From NCBI GenBank assembly GCA_046160675.1, contig JBJXHH010000162.1, positions 1 to 6,571 on the forward strand: DNA of 6,571 bases, given 5' to 3'. The position numbers and the translations under genes are program-made. Numbering within the stretch: position 1 is the first letter of the stretch; each line of letters starts with the position of its first letter. This document shows, one piece after another, positions 6,450 to 6,571 of this stretch. The notes beneath the pieces are model-generated. The model was not told the DNA's origin, searched no databases, and saw nothing but the letters and a program-made list of their open reading frames with translations. The stretch is from JACMJP01 sp046160675. GTDB taxonomy: Bacteria > Bacteroidota > Bacteroidia > Chitinophagales > BACL12.

Positions 6450-6571
6450 TTAAAATTTTACATCTTTAACCTGGTACTTCTCCGCATAAGCTTTCGCTTC
6501 TTCATCTGTATCAAAAACTTTAATAAGCTGGAAGATAGTATTTACAGGCTCTATGCTGTCACCTATGTTTA
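6450..6571 (-). CDS. C-terminal end of an unidentified protein
   Basis: The minus strand is open from the window edge to a TAA at 6452-6450, giving the last 39 residues: NIGDSIEPVNTIFQ at the left of the peptide, then LIKVFDTDEEAKAYAEKYQ and VKDVKF at the end. The segment is charged and looks like beta strand (FQLIKVFD) followed by a helix (TDEEAKAYAEKY), as in many small alpha/beta proteins. It is not recognised. It converges with gltA, with 11 bases between stop codons and no clear shared terminator; a 10-base palindrome TAAAATTTTA (6451-6460) overlaps its stop. The reading is supported by its amino acid composition and by the absence of any other explanation for the segment, but the body of the gene is outside the window. 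Confidence 0.65.
   Translation of the reverse strand, partial: NIGDSIEPVNTIFQLIKVFDTDEEAKAYAEKYQVKDVKF

Noticed and set aside
6436..6470. GTTAA ... TTAAC as a bidirectional terminator between gltA and the convergent gene
   Set aside because: The arms are only five bases with a loop of more than 20, the stem is AT-rich and no proper T-tract follows.
1..6571. CRISPR array, tRNA or rRNA gene, insertion sequence, prophage or toxin-antitoxin pair
   Set aside because: Both strands were read for tandem or spaced repeats, transposase motifs and RNA gene signatures; none was seen, and nearly all the sequence is accounted for by ordinary genes.

Overview
No previously undescribed system was found: this is mostly ordinary chromosomal housekeeping DNA. 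It looks like a member of the Bacteroidota, plausibly near the Chitinophagaceae. The reasons are moderate to low GC, no Shine-Dalgarno sequences at most starts, exact matches to the Bacteroidota -7 promoter element TAnnTTTG before three plus-strand genes, and protein sequences typical of that phylum. The family placement is inference, because no 16S or marker search could be run.

Left half, minus strand, read from about 3071 down to 1: a tightly packed four-gene unit. It runs from a NatA-type ABC ATPase, through its NatB-like ABC-2 permease (8-base overlap) and a small secreted SPOR-domain protein (39-base gap), to an M20-family amidohydrolase cut by the window edge (2-base gap). The spacing suggests one transcript. 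The first two genes form a complete exporter; the functional link to the last two genes is unproven.

A 61-base divergent intergenic region (3072-3132) separates this unit from plus-strand genes. These are a histidine ammonia-lyase (hutH) with all the expected active-site residues, a small three-helix membrane protein of unknown function, and a type II citrate synthase (gltA). Each has its own candidate promoter. A hairpin plus T-tract terminator separates the membrane protein from gltA, so these three look like independent transcription units rather than an operon. Histidase feeds histidine carbon towards glutamate and 2-oxoglutarate, and citrate synthase opens the TCA cycle; this is a loose metabolic connection, not evidence of a cluster.

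At the right edge the C-terminal 39 residues of an unidentified minus-strand protein converge on gltA with an 11-base gap. The items most worth a second look are the nested terminator/pseudoknot-like structure before gltA, the SPOR and amidohydrolase genes attached to the exporter, and an inverted repeat enclosing a polypyrimidine tract after hutH.
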